Source: CAILZL01 sp050181835 (lineage in GTDB: Bacteria > Pseudomonadota > Gammaproteobacteria > Steroidobacterales > Steroidobacteraceae). From it: a DNA stretch of 64,000 bases. The position numbers and the translations under genes are program-made. The DNA lies in the NCBI GenBank assembly GCA_050181835.1, contig JBFXCU010000001.1, positions 434,001 to 498,000 on the forward strand. Direction: 5' to 3'. The notes beneath the pieces are model-generated. The model made no database searches. It saw nothing but the letters and a program-made list of their open reading frames with translations, and had not been told where the DNA came from. This document shows positions 34,369 to 43,468 of the stretch, one piece after another (position 1 is the stretch's first letter; every line of letters begins with the position of its first letter).

Positions 34369-35328
34369 ATGACTACATCATTACGAATCGTGTATGCCGG
34401 CACGCCCGAGTTTGCGGTCGCTGCGTTGGCGGCGTTGTGTGCCTCTGATCATCAAGTCGTTGCTGCATATACGCAGCCAGATCGTCCCGCTGGACGCGGG
34501 CGCGTGCTCACTGCCAGTGCCGTAAAACAATATGCCCAGGCACACTCAATGGTGGTTGAGCAGCCACTAAATTTTCGTGATCCCGCTGCCATTGAGCACC
34601 TGCGCAGCTATGCGCCTGATGTGCTGGTGGTGGCGGCATACGGATTAATCCTGCCGCAGGCGGTGCTGGATATCCCGCGACTTGCTTGCCTTAACATCCA
34701 TGCATCCTTGCTACCACGCTGGCGCGGTGCCGCGCCCATTCAACGTGCAATCCTTGCGGGTGATGCTGAAACCGGGGTCACTATTATGCGCATGGAGGCG
34801 GGATTGGATACCGGCCCGATGCTTAAAATGCAGGGTTTTGCCTTAACTGCGCACGACACAGCTGCGAGTGTGCATGATCGATTATCCGCGTTGGGTGCAA
34901 CGCTGCTACTGGACGTGTTGGCAGAGTTACCCGCCGCTTTGCAGCATGCTACGGCGCAACCTGAAGCGGGCATCAGCTACGCAAAAAAGATCAGCAAGGA
35001 AGAAGCGCAGTTGGATTGGTCGCAAAGTGCTGAACAGCTCGATAGAAAAATCCGCGCATTCAATCCTTGGCCCATTGCCGAGACGCAATTGCATGGCCAA
35101 CAGTTACGTGTATGGCAGGCGCAGGTTATTAGCATCAAGCATCGCGAAGTGCCGGGTACGGTGCTGGCCGCAACTGCGAACGGTATTCAAGTGGCTTGTG
35201 GCACTGGCGTACTCAGTCTCACCCACGTCCAGCAATCTGGGCGTAAAACGCTCAGCGCAATTGAGTTCATCAAATCCCATTCATTGACCGGCGTGCAACT
35301 AGGTGCGTCCACAGGCAAGCATTCATGA
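34369..35328 (+). CDS. fmt: Methionyl-tRNA formyltransferase
   Basis: Fmt formylates initiator Met-tRNA using 10-formyl-THF. The 319-residue protein opens RIVYAGTPEFAVAALAAL and carries the catalytic LNIHASLLPRWRGAAPIQRAILAGD block (SLLP plus the Asn/His/Asp triad region), then GVTIMRMEAGLDTGPML, and a C-terminal OB-fold tRNA-binding domain. Its stop overlaps the rsmB ATG, and the def-fmt-rsmB order is the standard one. Confidence 0.97.
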   Translation: MTTSLRIVYAGTPEFAVAALAALCASDHQVVAAYTQPDRPAGRGRVLTASAVKQYAQAHSMVVEQPLNFRDPAAIEHLRSYAPDVLVVAAYGLILPQAVLDIPRLACLNIHASLLPRWRGAAPIQRAILAGDAETGVTIMRMEAGLDTGPMLKMQGFALTAHDTAASVHDRLSALGATLLLDVLAELPAALQHATAQPEAGISYAKKISKEEAQLDWSQSAEQLDRKIRAFNPWPIAETQLHGQQLRVWQAQVISIKHREVPGTVLAATANGIQVACGTGVLSLTHVQQSGRKTLSAIEFIKSHSLTGVQLGASTGKHS

Positions 35329-36671
35329 GTACCCCTGCCGAGATTCGCGCCCAAGCTGCTTTGCTGTTAATGCAAGTGGTGGATGAAGGACGGTCGCTGG
35401 ATGCCTTGTTGGAAAATCGCAGTGATGCGCCACAAGAACGTGGCCTGTTGCGTTCGTTGAGTTATGGTTCGGTGCGCTGGTACTGGCGCTTGCTGGCGGT
35501 GTTGACTCAACTCAGTAGTCAACCGCCCAAGGACTTGCAGCCTGAAGTCCGCGCCTTGGCACTGGTGGGGTTGTTTCAATTGCTGCATACCGATATTGCT
35601 GCGCATGCGGCGGTAGCAGAAACCGTTGAGGCCGCACGCGTACTCAAACTCAATCGCACTACGGGCTTTTTGAATGCAATTCTGCGTCGTTGTCAGCGCG
35701 AATCAGAGGGTTTGTCGGCAGCCATTGATGTTGATCTGGCGCAGCGTACGGCGCATCCAGAATGGTTGGTCAAACAACTACGCCATGACTGGCCTGCTCA
35801 GACTGAAGAAATATTGCATGCCAATAATCAGCATCCACCGTTCTGGTTGCGCGTGAATACCCGGCATATCGGTCGCGATGCGTATCGTGATTTGCTTACT
35901 GCCCAAGGTCTGGAGTCCAGCGTCTCTGAGTACGCACCCGAAGCGCTACTATTGCCACAAGCAGTCGAGGTGCTGTCATTGCCCGGCTTCAAGGAAGGTT
36001 GGGTCGCCATACAAGATGCTGCCGCACAGCTAGCGGCGCACTTTTTGGCAGCTGAACCTGAGCAACGGGTATTGGATGCGTGTGCTGCTCCGGGCGGTAA
36101 GACCTGTCACATTCTGGAACTGCAGCCGCAGCTGGGTGAAATGGTGGCGCTAGATGTGTCATCAGAGCGCATGCCACGCGTGCGCGGTAACCTCAGACGA
36201 CTAGGCTTGGAAGCAACGCTGATTGTTGGTGACGCGGCTGATCCTGAACGTTGGTGGGATGGCCAGCTATTTGAGCGTATTTTGCTGGATGTGCCTTGTT
36301 CTGCCACGGGGGTGATTCGTCGTCATCCTGATATCAAGGTGTTACGCCGAGCTACTGATATCGACAATTTGGCGGTACGTCAGGCGCAAATGTTGCGCCG
36401 GATTTGGCCATTATTGGCACCGGGTGGACGCTTGGTTTATGCCAGCTGTTCGGCGTTACGTGCCGAGAATGCTGTAGTCGTGGCATCCTTTCTGAAGACA
36501 CAGGCAGGTGCTCGCGATATAACAACAGATGTCGCTACCCAGTTGGGGTTTGCTCACGCAGGCCAAACTGAGGTGGCGCCAGCAGATAGACAGCCAGGTT
36601 GGGCCATACCAGCCGGATTAGGGGGGATGGATGGTTTTTACTATGCTTGTTTACACAAGCTTGCTGGATAG
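35325..36671 (+). CDS. rsmB: 16S rRNA (cytosine967-C5)-methyltransferase RsmB
   Basis: RsmB methylates C967 of 16S rRNA. The 448-residue protein has the N-terminal NusB-like domain (RAQAALLLMQVVDEGRSLDALL ... RGLLRSLSYGSVRWYWRL) and the Rossmann methyltransferase domain with VLDACAAPGGKTCHILE. The catalytic region contains LLDVPCSATGVIRRHPDIK and the nucleophile in YASCSALRAEN, where the usual Thr before Cys is Ser. The start overlaps the fmt stop (ATGA). Confidence 0.96.
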   Translation: MSTPAEIRAQAALLLMQVVDEGRSLDALLENRSDAPQERGLLRSLSYGSVRWYWRLLAVLTQLSSQPPKDLQPEVRALALVGLFQLLHTDIAAHAAVAETVEAARVLKLNRTTGFLNAILRRCQRESEGLSAAIDVDLAQRTAHPEWLVKQLRHDWPAQTEEILHANNQHPPFWLRVNTRHIGRDAYRDLLTAQGLESSVSEYAPEALLLPQAVEVLSLPGFKEGWVAIQDAAAQLAAHFLAAEPEQRVLDACAAPGGKTCHILELQPQLGEMVALDVSSERMPRVRGNLRRLGLEATLIVGDAADPERWWDGQLFERILLDVPCSATGVIRRHPDIKVLRRATDIDNLAVRQAQMLRRIWPLLAPGGRLVYASCSALRAENAVVVASFLKTQAGARDITTDVATQLGFAHAGQTEVAPADRQPGWAIPAGLGGMDGFYYACLHKLAG

Positions 36672-36713
36672 CGAGTAAACACGATGTGTTTGCCAGTGCG
36701 TCAGTGCGGGCGG

Positions 36714-37274
36714 ATGATCAGCAGCCTGTGTCTGCTGCTGTTCGGCTTGCTGAGCGGCTTTACTGTGCTAGCGCAAAGCAGTAGTGACGACATCCAGATT
36801 CGATCACCGTATCTAAAACCGGATGGCAATGTGTACGCGCTTAACGCACGGCTGCTGTTTGATGTGCCGCTATCAGTCGAACAGGCGATTCATGATGGCG
36901 CTGTGTTGAACATGGAATTGCAGCTGAGAGTCAGCCATGAGCGGCGCTGGTGGCGCGACGCAGTGCAGGCTGAATTGCAACAACGCTACCAATTGCTATA
37001 TCACGGCGTATCTGAGCGTTTCGTGGTGCGCAATCTCAATAGCGGTGCGCAGAGTTCGTTTGCCACCTTTGCCGAAGCGGTGGCGACACTTAAACAAATT
37101 GAGGATCTGCCCGTGCTCGACAAGAGTCTGGTCGGTACAGCTTCCGACAGAGTGATCAGCCTGCGCGTACATCTCGAAGAGCGCAGTATCCCCAGAGCGC
37201 TTGGCATGCTGCTGTTCTGGGTGGATGATTTTTCTCTGACCAGCGATTGGTATACATGGCCACTGAAACCGTAG
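36714..37274 (+). CDS. DUF4390 family secreted protein
   Basis: About 186 residues. From the ATG at 36714 the protein begins with a signal peptide, MISSLCLLLFGLLSGFTVLA, followed by SPYLKPDGNVYALNARLLFDVPLSVEQAIHDGAVLNMELQLRV and YHGVSERFVVRNLNSG, the DUF4390 pattern. The function is unknown. The ATG at 36684 is an alternative start with ten extra residues. The 3' end overlaps the histidine kinase gene by about 19 bases, and DUF4390 with an NtrY-like kinase after rsmB is a conserved arrangement, suggesting an accessory role in sensing. Confidence 0.85.
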   Translation: MISSLCLLLFGLLSGFTVLAQSSSDDIQIRSPYLKPDGNVYALNARLLFDVPLSVEQAIHDGAVLNMELQLRVSHERRWWRDAVQAELQQRYQLLYHGVSERFVVRNLNSGAQSSFATFAEAVATLKQIEDLPVLDKSLVGTASDRVISLRVHLEERSIPRALGMLLFWVDDFSLTSDWYTWPLKP

Positions 37275-39544
37275 CGACGCATAGTGCTCCCGTACCGCTG
37301 CGACGAATGTTCGTCGGCTTAGCGGTGCTGGGTGTAGCGCTGTGGCTAATGGCCGTGTATTTGTTGCTACAGTCGGTACAAAATGCCAACCGCTTTGCCA
37401 ATCTGCTGCCATGGGTGCTGGTAATCAACATCGCGGGTTTGGCGGTGTTGCTGCTATTGATTATGCGCCGCTTGTTGTTGCTGGTGCGTGCGCGCCGGCA
37501 ACAGGTAACGGGTTCGCGCCTTGAAGCACGCATGGTGTGGATGACAGGTTTGTTGGCAGTGCTACCAATTCTGGTGGTGTTTTATTTTTCTGTGCAGTTT
37601 ATTTCACGTGGTATCGACAGCTGGTTTGGTGCAGAGATTGGCGCAGGTCTGAACAACGCATTGAATCTGTCGCGGATGGCGTTAGATTTGCGCAGTCGCG
37701 AATACCTGATTCGCATCGAACGCGTTGCGCCACGCATAAGTTTGCCGCTGAGTGGTTGGCAAGACGTGAGCAAGCAAACACTGGTACAGCAACTGAATAC
37801 GCTGCGCAATGAAACTGGCGCGGCTGAACTGGCGCTGCTGGGTGCAGATGGTCGAGTGCTGTCATTGAGTTCTGGCTCATTACTGGCAAGTAGTGATGTG
37901 CCAGTAAGCAGCGAGATGCTGTTGCAAACCATGCAGGGCCAGTCATACCTCAGTCTGGATCCGGTGGGCACTGGTAACTATCAGGTCAGAATCGCCGTGC
38001 CGTTAACTTCCGGCGCCGACCGACTGATCCTTAGTGCCAGCTTTTCGCTGGAACACCGCCTTGCAGAGCTGGCCGATGTGGTGGACAACGCCACTCGCCA
38101 ATATGCTGAACTGACCCGCGCTCGCCAGCCACTCAAGACTGGCTTCATTCTTAGCTTGACGCTGGTGCTGGCTGTTACCGTGCTGAGCGCAATTTACGCT
38201 GCATTCCGGGTGGCGCGACACTTGGTGAAACCGATTGAAGATCTGGTGGCTGGTACACGCGCCGTGGCCCGTGGTGACTTTGAAACCCGGCTGCCCTTGC
38301 CAGCGAATGATGAAATAGGTTTGCTGGTGCATTCTTTTAATGACATGACGCAACGCTTGTCGCAGGCGCGGGCCGATACGGCGCGTAGTCAACAGGCAGT
38401 AGAAGCGGAACGCGCTAATTTGGCGGTTATTCTGGCGCGCTTATCCAGTGGTGTCATTTCACTAACCCCGAATTTCACCATGCAAGTGGTGAACACTGCT
38501 GCCGCCAGCTTGTTGAATATTGATACGGCCACGTGTCTGAACCAGCCATTTACGGCGAGTTCAACACAGTCCCTGTACGAACAATTTGTGCTTGCTTGTC
38601 GCAAGCGTCTCGATCAGGGCGATACCGAATGGCATGAACAATTTACTTTGCAAACTGAGGTACAGCGCTGTGTGCTGATCTGCGCCTGTACGGCATTGCC
38701 GGGTATGGAGATCAGCGCGGCTGTCGGCAAAGTATCTGGCTATGTGTTGGTATTCGATGATGTCACCGCCTTGTTGCAAGCACAGCGCGACGCCGCTTGG
38801 GGTGAGGTGGCACGACGCTTGGCGCATGAAATCAAAAATCCCCTCACTCCCATTCGGCTCTCGGCGGAACGACTACGCCACAAGTTGCTGCCCGGCATGA
38901 ATGAAACGGATGCGCAGCTGCTGGATCGTGCCACGCATACAATTGTGCAGCAGGTTGATGCCATGAAAGACATGGTCAATGCTTTCAGTCAGTACGCTCG
39001 TACGCCATATATGAATGTGGCTGCGTTTGCACTGAATGAGTTGGTGACAGAAGTGGTCGAGCTATATCGAGCTAGGGCGCCATCGCTAAAACTGCACCTC
39101 ATGCTAGATCCGGACATAAAGGCAGTAGAGGCGGATCGTGATCGTATCCGACAAGTGCTGCACAATCTGCTCGCTAATGCTGTGGAGGCTCTGGATGCTA
39201 GAGACAATGCAGTGATTGAACTTCATACCCGCTTGATTGCACCTACCGCCGACGCCTGGGCGCGTATTGTCATACTCGATACCGGCCCCGGCTTTGCACC
39301 GGAAATTCTCGGTCGTATGTTCGATCCATACGTCACCACCAAAACGCGTGGCACAGGTCTGGGATTATCAATCGTCAAGAAAATTGTTGATGAGCATGCA
39401 GGCCGTATTGAAGCAGCAAACCGTCCTGAAGGTGGGGCAATTGTCAGTATCGACCTGCCTGTCAAGTCGGCAGCTGCACGTGCAGGTGCAAGTATGCCCG
39501 GTCATGAACTATCCGTTAGAGATGGAAAGAGAGAACAATCATGA
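37256..39544 (+). CDS. NtrY-like membrane sensor histidine kinase
   Basis: 762 residues. Two N-terminal membrane helices (RMFVGLAVLGVALWLMAVYLLL, WVLVINIAGLAVLLLLIMR) and a third (MTGLLAVLPILVVFYFSVQF) precede a periplasmic sensor domain. Then come a further helix, a HAMP domain (RVARHLVKPIEDLVAGTRAVARGDFETRLP), a PAS-like region, the phospho-His in EVARRLAHEIKNPLTPIRLSAERLRH, and the ATPase boxes NLLANAVEAL, DTGPGFAPEI and GTGLGLSIVKKI. NtrY kinases are linked to nitrogen and redox sensing in other bacteria; the signal here is unknown. It overlaps the DUF4390 gene and its partner regulator. Confidence 0.9.
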   Translation: MATETVATHSAPVPLRRMFVGLAVLGVALWLMAVYLLLQSVQNANRFANLLPWVLVINIAGLAVLLLLIMRRLLLLVRARRQQVTGSRLEARMVWMTGLLAVLPILVVFYFSVQFISRGIDSWFGAEIGAGLNNALNLSRMALDLRSREYLIRIERVAPRISLPLSGWQDVSKQTLVQQLNTLRNETGAAELALLGADGRVLSLSSGSLLASSDVPVSSEMLLQTMQGQSYLSLDPVGTGNYQVRIAVPLTSGADRLILSASFSLEHRLAELADVVDNATRQYAELTRARQPLKTGFILSLTLVLAVTVLSAIYAAFRVARHLVKPIEDLVAGTRAVARGDFETRLPLPANDEIGLLVHSFNDMTQRLSQARADTARSQQAVEAERANLAVILARLSSGVISLTPNFTMQVVNTAAASLLNIDTATCLNQPFTASSTQSLYEQFVLACRKRLDQGDTEWHEQFTLQTEVQRCVLICACTALPGMEISAAVGKVSGYVLVFDDVTALLQAQRDAAWGEVARRLAHEIKNPLTPIRLSAERLRHKLLPGMNETDAQLLDRATHTIVQQVDAMKDMVNAFSQYARTPYMNVAAFALNELVTEVVELYRARAPSLKLHLMLDPDIKAVEADRDRIRQVLHNLLANAVEALDARDNAVIELHTRLIAPTADAWARIVILDTGPGFAPEILGRMFDPYVTTKTRGTGLGLSIVKKIVDEHAGRIEAANRPEGGAIVSIDLPVKSAAARAGASMPGHELSVRDGKREQS

Positions 39545-40905
39545 GTAGTGCGCATATCCTGATCGTCGATGACGAGATCGAAATCCGCAATTTAATACGC
39601 GATATTCTGGTCGATGAAGGCTATCACGTTGAGTTAGCGGGCAACGGCCAGCAAGCACGCAGTGCCTATGCGGCAACAGCGCATGATTTGGTTTTGTTGG
39701 ATATCTGGATGCCGGATACCGATGGCATCAGTTTGTTACGTGATTGGTCTGGCGATGGAGGCTTGAAGTGTCCGGTGGTGATGATGTCGGGCCATGGCAG
39801 CATTGAGGTGGCGTTAGAAGCTACTCGGCTGGGTGCCACCGACTTTGTTGAAAAACCGTTATCACTTAGCAAGCTGCTGCAAGTGGTGCAGCAAGCACTG
39901 GAAAGCGGGCGTCATAAAAAACAAGTAAGGCAGCTATTGGGCAACCGCCTTATTACGCCTGCTGGCAAAAGCAAGGCCATGCAGCAATTACGTGAGCAGG
40001 CACAGCGTGCCGCGCTGAGTGATGCATCGATATTGCTACTGGGTGAAGCGGGCGCGGGACGCGAAATAATGGCGCGTTACCTGCACGCGAATAGCCCACG
40101 TGCTGAGCAGCCACTCGTGCAACTAACGCCTGCCAGCATCAGTGATGAAAGCCTGGTCGCTGAACTATACGGTACAGAACACAATAATCAGGTACAGCAT
40201 GGGTTGCTGGATCAAGCACACGGCGGCACGTTGTTTATCAAAGGGCTGGAAGATGCATCACCGTTGCTGCAAAAAATGCTGCTGGCTGCGCTGGAAACAG
40301 GGCATTACACCCGGGTTGGTGCTACTACGCCAACAGAATTGAATATTCGACTGGTTTGCTCGGCACAAGCAGGGTTTATGGCGCGCGTCACTCAGGAACA
40401 GTTTCGCGCCGATCTGTTCATCCGTATCAATATCATGTCGCTGCATATCCCCCCCTTGCGTGAACGTGCTGAGGATGTACCTGAATTGCTACGTCATTAC
40501 GTTGAACGATTCGCCGATGAAGAGCACCTGCCGCTGCGTCGTTTTGGTGTGTCGGCGCAAAATCGGCTGCGCAATTATCCATGGCCCGGAAATGTTCAGG
40601 AGTTGCGTAATCTGGTGCGGCGTCTGTTGATACTGGGCGGTTCAGAAGAGATTCGTCTCGATGAACTTGAGCGAGAACTCAAGGCGCAAACCGACGATAC
40701 TGAACCATTGGTAAAACACGATTTGCTGGCGCTGCCGCTGCGTGAAGCGCGTGAGCAATTCGAGCGCATGTACTTGCAGCAACAATTATTGCTCTGCAAT
40801 GGCAAGGTGGGCCAACTGGCCAAGCGCGTAGGTATGGAGCGCACCCACCTATATCGCAAGCTGCGTACGCTGGGTGTGGACTTCAGGCAACTGGGTGAGG
40901 ATTAG
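39541..40905 (+). CDS. NtrX-like response regulator with a degenerate AAA+ domain
   Basis: 454 residues. The receiver domain is complete (IVDDE, phospho-Asp54 in LVLLDIWMPD, Lys105). The AAA+ part is degraded for a sigma-54 activator: Walker A is GEAGAGRE (168-175) with Arg for Lys, no GAFTGA loop is present between ELYGTEHN (208) and GGTLF (228), and Walker B reads TLFIKGLED in place of the usual LFLDEI. The region after it, including the WPGNVQELRNLVRR block, and a Fis-type HTH at 420-450 (GQLAKRVGMERTHLYRKLRTL) are intact. It therefore probably regulates sigma-70 promoters or acts by binding alone. The ATG overlaps the kinase stop. Confidence 0.9.
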   Translation: MSSAHILIVDDEIEIRNLIRDILVDEGYHVELAGNGQQARSAYAATAHDLVLLDIWMPDTDGISLLRDWSGDGGLKCPVVMMSGHGSIEVALEATRLGATDFVEKPLSLSKLLQVVQQALESGRHKKQVRQLLGNRLITPAGKSKAMQQLREQAQRAALSDASILLLGEAGAGREIMARYLHANSPRAEQPLVQLTPASISDESLVAELYGTEHNNQVQHGLLDQAHGGTLFIKGLEDASPLLQKMLLAALETGHYTRVGATTPTELNIRLVCSAQAGFMARVTQEQFRADLFIRINIMSLHIPPLRERAEDVPELLRHYVERFADEEHLPLRRFGVSAQNRLRNYPWPGNVQELRNLVRRLLILGGSEEIRLDELERELKAQTDDTEPLVKHDLLALPLREAREQFERMYLQQQLLLCNGKVGQLAKRVGMERTHLYRKLRTLGVDFRQLGED

Positions 40906-40971
40906 TCGTGCAGAGCGGAGCGGCAGTTACTTCAAAAACAGTGCCGGTTTTCAAGGACAAGCTTTGGCCAT

Positions 40972-41007
40972 AAAAAAGCGGAGTACCCACGTTGGTGGGC
41001 ACTCCGC
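40972..41007 (-). terminator. Intrinsic terminator after the outer-membrane protein gene
   Basis: On the minus strand GCGGAGTGCCCACC pairs with GGTGGGTACTCCGC-like sequence around AACG, then TTTTTT follows. It lies 29 bases past the stop of the minus-strand gene and about 67 past ntrX, and may terminate both convergent transcripts. Confidence 0.85.
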
Positions 41008-41035
41008 GACCGCTTACGCCAAGTGCGATAAGCGG

Positions 41036-41599
41036 CTACAGGCCAAAGCTGGCCGTGAAAGCAATACTACGTACATTGCCGAATTTATAGGAGTTGTCCT
41101 TGTAGCTGACACCCAACGCCACCGAGTCACTGATTTTTTTCTGCAAGGTCAGTTCCCAGAAATAATCATAGTCACGGATGGTATTCTGGCGATCCGTATC
41201 GGGATTCAGCAGGGTGCTTTCTTTAGAGAACAAATCCCAGCGCGTACGCCCGACTTTGGGAACAATTCTGAAGCCATGTTCAGTCTCAAACTGATAGCCA
41301 ACGGCAAGGCTGTATTCCGTAAGGCGATACTTGTCCACCGTACCAAACCAGCTCCAGTTACCTTGCGTGCTGTAGCCCGCTTCGGTCATAAAGCCAATGG
41401 GGGTGACATAGGCCAGCCGCACACCAGTTTGCAATGCGTCGACTTCTCGAAGCGTGTTGCTCTTTAATTGATCGGCATCGATGCGTAGCGTGGTCTTGCC
41501 AATGCGCGGGCTGATTTCAAAGCCTTCGCTTGCCATTACCGCCGGTATTGTTACTGCTTGTAGTAACAACAGGGAAGTTGATAGGTGTTTAATTTTCAT
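41036..41599 (-). CDS. Putative outer-membrane beta-barrel protein
   Basis: About 187 residues from the ATG at 41599. The signal peptide MKIKHLSTSLLLLQAVTIPAVMA is followed by alternating amphipathic strands (IGKTTLRIDADQL, GVRLAYVTPIGFMTEAGYST, YSLAVGYQFETEHGFRIVPKVG, SVALGVSYKDNSYKFGNVRSIAFTASFGL). The C-terminal strand ends FTASFGL, close to the usual aromatic outer-membrane signature. It would form an eight-stranded barrel of unknown role. It is transcribed away from the HTH regulator at 41773, which may control it. Confidence 0.75.
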   Translation of the reverse strand: MKIKHLSTSLLLLQAVTIPAVMASEGFEISPRIGKTTLRIDADQLKSNTLREVDALQTGVRLAYVTPIGFMTEAGYSTQGNWSWFGTVDKYRLTEYSLAVGYQFETEHGFRIVPKVGRTRWDLFSKESTLLNPDTDRQNTIRDYDYFWELTLQKKISDSVALGVSYKDNSYKFGNVRSIAFTASFGL

Positions 41600-41772
41600 T
41601 ACCTGAAACTCCTGAAAATCTCTCGCCATGAAGGCGATTGAGGCTTAGTTATCCTCATTGCGACGAGTGCCGCAACGCTTGGGCAACCGGTGTATCAGGC
41701 TGGTACTACAAGCAGTGGATTTCGCGACTGACTACCCTCTACACTGCGACATTGGTAGAGGAGAGATGTATC

Positions 41773-42522
41773 GTGAGTGAGAGCGCCCGGATTATTGACG
41801 AACTGAAGCGCGTACTGAAAACGCGTGGCATGACCTATCGAGACTTGGCCGGTAAGGTGGCCTTGAGCGAGGCATCCATCAAGCGCGTCTTTGCTGAGGA
41901 AACCTTCACCCTGCAACGTCTTGAAAAAATCTGTACCGTCATCGGCATATCCGTGAGCGAATTAGTGCGCATGGCTAGCGAAGGTAATGAGCTCAACTCG
42001 CAATACTTGACCCTGGAGCAAGAGCAAACACTGGCGGCCAATCCAGCCTTGCTGGCCTGCTTCTACTTGCTATTGAATGGTCGGCCCTCAACCGAAATTC
42101 AAGCACGACTGGATCTGACTGACCGCGAGTTGCGTTCCTTGTACGTCAAGCTCGACGATGCGCATCTGGCAGAACTACAAGCTGGTTTGAAAGCCCGTCT
42201 GCGAGTGGGCCCCGTGGTGAATTGGCGCAGCGATGGACCGGTGCGGCGTGTCTACGAACGTCAGGTCAAAGCCGAGTTTCTGCAATCCGAATTCCAGGGT
42301 GAGGGCGAAGTACTGCACTTCCATTCCGCCGAACTCTCCGAAGCCTCTGCCGCATTGCTATCGAGAAAGCTCGAACAGCTTGGCCATGAGTTCGCCGATT
42401 TCGCCAAACTCGATCGTGACTTGCCCGTCAGAAAAAAACGCAGCGTCGCCTTGCTGCTAGCCTTCCGTCCCTGGGTGTTCTCGATGTTTGATGGCTTGCA
42501 GCAGGCGAAGAAGCGGGGTTAG
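41773..42522 (+). CDS. XRE-family HTH transcriptional regulator
   Basis: 249 residues. The N-terminal HTH reads IIDELKRVLKTRGMTYRDLAGKVALSEASIKRVFAEETFTLQRLEKICTVIGISVSELVRMA, a classic Cro/CI-type domain. The C-terminal 170 residues (LNSQYLTLEQEQTLAANPALLACFYLLLNGR ...) belong to a family I recall only as a conserved partner of this HTH, with no named ligand. The GTG at 41773 with GGAGAG at 8 bases is the chosen start; the frame further upstream has no HTH-family sequence. It is divergent from the outer-membrane protein. Confidence 0.85.
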   Translation: MSESARIIDELKRVLKTRGMTYRDLAGKVALSEASIKRVFAEETFTLQRLEKICTVIGISVSELVRMASEGNELNSQYLTLEQEQTLAANPALLACFYLLLNGRPSTEIQARLDLTDRELRSLYVKLDDAHLAELQAGLKARLRVGPVVNWRSDGPVRRVYERQVKAEFLQSEFQGEGEVLHFHSAELSEASAALLSRKLEQLGHEFADFAKLDRDLPVRKKRSVALLLAFRPWVFSMFDGLQQAKKRG

Positions 42523-42580
42523 TTAGCGATACCACATAGATAGAACACGTCGTATGAACAGGAAGTTGGGGTAGCGAAGT

Positions 42581-43363
42581 ATGGCCGTTAACGCAGGATG
42601 GACACGACAACAACTGTTGGTGGCTTTTAGTCTCTATTGTCAAATGCCTTTCGGGAAAATGCATTCCCGAAATCCTGAGATTATTAAGTATGCCAAGTTA
42701 ATTGGCAGGACGCAGTCTGCTCTGGCGATGAAGCTGACAAATATTGCGAGTCTTGACCCCGTAATTACATCGTCAGGTAGAAAAGGACTGGATGGTGCTT
42801 CAGCGGCAGACAGGGCGATGTGGGATGAAATGCAAAGAAATTGGGAAGATTTCGCGCTTGAATCTCGGGCAGTACTTAGTTCATTTGGAGCGGATAATGA
42901 GGCTGACAGCGGCATTGATGCATCAGCATTAGAGTCGGCGAGCTACGAAGGCAAGAACAAGACAGCGATGGTGGCAATTCGTATGGGCCAAGGCTTCTTT
43001 CGGCGCTCCGTTCTAAGCGCATATGACAATCAGTGTTGTATTACTGGGTTGGCGATGCCGGAGTTGCTAGTTGCAAGCCACATTGTGCCTTGGCGTGATG
43101 ATGAGAAAAATCGATTGAATCCGATGAATGGGCTTTGCTTGTCGGTTATGCATGACAAAGCATTTGATATTGGCATCATAACTATCAGCGAGGATATGAC
43201 CGTTAAGGTTTCAAGGAAGTACCTTGAAAGTAAAAACCATTTTTTTGGCACAGCCCTGATCGCCTATGATGGTAAAACAATAGCTGCACCGAAAAAATTT
43301 CACCCGCGCGAAGAATTTCTTGCGATCCATCGTCGCCGGTTTTCAGAAGCTCAGTGCGGATGA
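42581..43363 (+). CDS. HNH endonuclease (solitary, restriction-like)
   Basis: 260 residues. The C-terminal half carries an HNH_2-type nuclease: CCITGLAMPELLVASHIVPW (first His), LNPMNGLCLSVMHDKAFDIG (Asn and last His). The N-terminal half (WTRQQLLVAFSLYCQMPFGKMHSRNPEIIKYAKLIGRTQSALAMKLTNIASLDP) resembles the specificity part of small restriction-like HNH proteins. The gene has no methyltransferase or partner nearby, so it may be a modification-dependent nuclease or a solitary defence gene. Base use is more AT-rich than in lhr, and it lies between an HTH gene and lhr. Confidence 0.85.
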   Translation: MAVNAGWTRQQLLVAFSLYCQMPFGKMHSRNPEIIKYAKLIGRTQSALAMKLTNIASLDPVITSSGRKGLDGASAADRAMWDEMQRNWEDFALESRAVLSSFGADNEADSGIDASALESASYEGKNKTAMVAIRMGQGFFRRSVLSAYDNQCCITGLAMPELLVASHIVPWRDDEKNRLNPMNGLCLSVMHDKAFDIGIITISEDMTVKVSRKYLESKNHFFGTALIAYDGKTIAAPKKFHPREEFLAIHRRRFSEAQCG

Positions 43364-43468
43364 GTTTTCTGGGTCGCTACGGATCGTAGCCGTGCTATAG
43401 ACCATCTAGGCTGCTCAATTCAGCGGCTCGGTGTATTCTCTTCTCGTCAGCTTTTCTGACTTATCGTC

